From JBNRMW01 sp050309795 (GTDB taxonomy: Bacteria; Bacillota_I; Bacilli_A; Erysipelotrichales; Erysipelotrichaceae), in contig JBNRMW010000033.1 of NCBI GenBank assembly GCA_050309795.1, positions 1 through 12,672 on the forward strand: 12,672 nt of DNA, given 5' to 3'. The notes under the pieces were generated by a model. The model was not told the DNA's origin and did not search any database. It was given only the letters and a program-made list of their open reading frames with translations. Made by a program: the position numbers and the translations under genes. This document shows positions 12,506-12,672 of the stretch, piece after piece. Every line of letters begins with the position of its first letter. Position 1 is the first letter of the stretch.

Positions 12506-12672
12506 TTAGGAGAATCGAACCGTAAGTTCGATTCTTTTTTCAATGGGTGTTAGATAATCGAGTGTGGCCATAGCGATTCTGTTCGATCTGTATAAGTATT
12601 GTTTAGCTTGGTGTCTAAGATCTTCAAGACTATAGAACATCAATTTAGAGTAGAATCTTTCATTATCCGTAC
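12506..12672 (-). CDS. transposase, C-terminal fragment (DDE integrase type)
   Basis: Fifty-four codons are visible before the stop TAA (12508-12506). They begin TDNERFYSKLMFYSLEDLR and include QAKQYLYRSNRIAMATLDYL, then TPIEKRIEL. This is the end of an integrase-core transposase: the last stretch corresponds to the family's final helix, in which an N-x-I/R-P/A-M...L-x-Y-x-T/S-P motif is common in IS3/IS481-like enzymes. The DDE residues themselves are outside the window. Ten codons from the other end of such a gene are seen at 1-30. Family assignment is from memory of such C-termini and is not certain. Confidence 0.75.
   Translation of the reverse strand, partial: TDNERFYSKLMFYSLEDLRHQAKQYLYRSNRIAMATLDYLTPIEKRIELTVRFS
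12511..12540 (+). terminator. plus-strand terminator inside the transposase 3' end
   Basis: AGAATCGAAC (12511-12520) and GTTCGATTCT (12526-12535) form a perfect ten-bp stem with loop CGTAA, followed by five more T. It terminates plus-strand transcription entering the IS, that is, antisense to the transposase. The stem overlaps the last transposase codons. Confidence 0.75.

Larger units (their letters stand above)
12432..12672 (-). mobile_element. 3' (transposase-stop) end of an insertion sequence
   Basis: From a TGTACAC terminal repeat at 12432 to the window edge. It contains the C-terminal part of a transposase on the minus strand, a non-coding stretch (12457-12505) with a palindrome, and the repeat. 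The orientation is the same as that of the element at 1-126, whose visible part is the opposite end. No target duplication can be tested within the window. Confidence 0.75.

Noticed and set aside
1..12672. tRNA, rRNA, CRISPR array, riboswitch or toxin-antitoxin genes
   Set aside because: No regularly spaced repeats, no rRNA-like stretch, no cloverleaf and no known riboswitch core were recognised by reading; a covariance-model search was not possible.

Overview
The window looks like a chromosomal segment of a low-GC, walled Gram-positive bacterium (Bacillota). Evidence: MnmG, RsmG, Soj/ParA and Spo0J/ParB are clustered as they are near the replication origin of Firmicutes, there is a MurT/GatD peptidoglycan pair, Shine-Dalgarno sites are strong, and terminators are hairpins followed by T runs. 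UGA is used as a stop (ends of soj and gatD) and tryptophan is read from UGG, so this is not a Mycoplasma-type code. A lineage near Erysipelotrichia is a guess from general character only.

Layout. Bases 1-126 are the 5' end of an insertion sequence (first ten transposase codons on the minus strand, plus a terminal repeat). Bases 127-332 hold promoters, a hairpin and a possible 17-codon leader ORF. Next, all on the plus strand, come a DUF2974 (Mbeg1-like) hydrolase, mnmG, an rlmA-type rRNA methyltransferase, a structured terminator, a two-helix membrane protein overlapping a GNAT acetyltransferase, and a PHP-domain phosphatase. A GNAT gene on the minus strand converges on the PHP gene. Then come rsmG, soj, spo0J and ispD on the plus strand. 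A shared terminator separates ispD from a minus-strand set gatD-murT-dsbA/frnE-like. Bases 12432-12672 are the 3' end of an IS of the same kind, with its transposase also on the minus strand.

How the genes fit together. MnmG, RlmA and RsmG modify tRNA and rRNA. Soj and Spo0J segregate the origin region. IspD makes isoprenoid precursors (undecaprenyl phosphate depends on them). MurT/GatD normally amidates the D-Glu of lipid II.

Main points for a second look. (1) The GatD homologue keeps the family fold signature but has lost the nucleophilic Cys, the catalytic His and the GGGSDREQ-type loop; its MurT partner has diverged in the C-terminal motif thought to complete that active site, and the gene order is inverted. 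(2) Two genes have an extended -10 promoter placed so that transcription should start exactly at the A of ATG, with no Shine-Dalgarno site (leaderless). (3) Both window ends lie inside an IS in the same orientation. (4) Two hairpins share the same 10-bp stem. (5) The usual mnmG-rsmG adjacency is broken by a block of about 2.9 kb.
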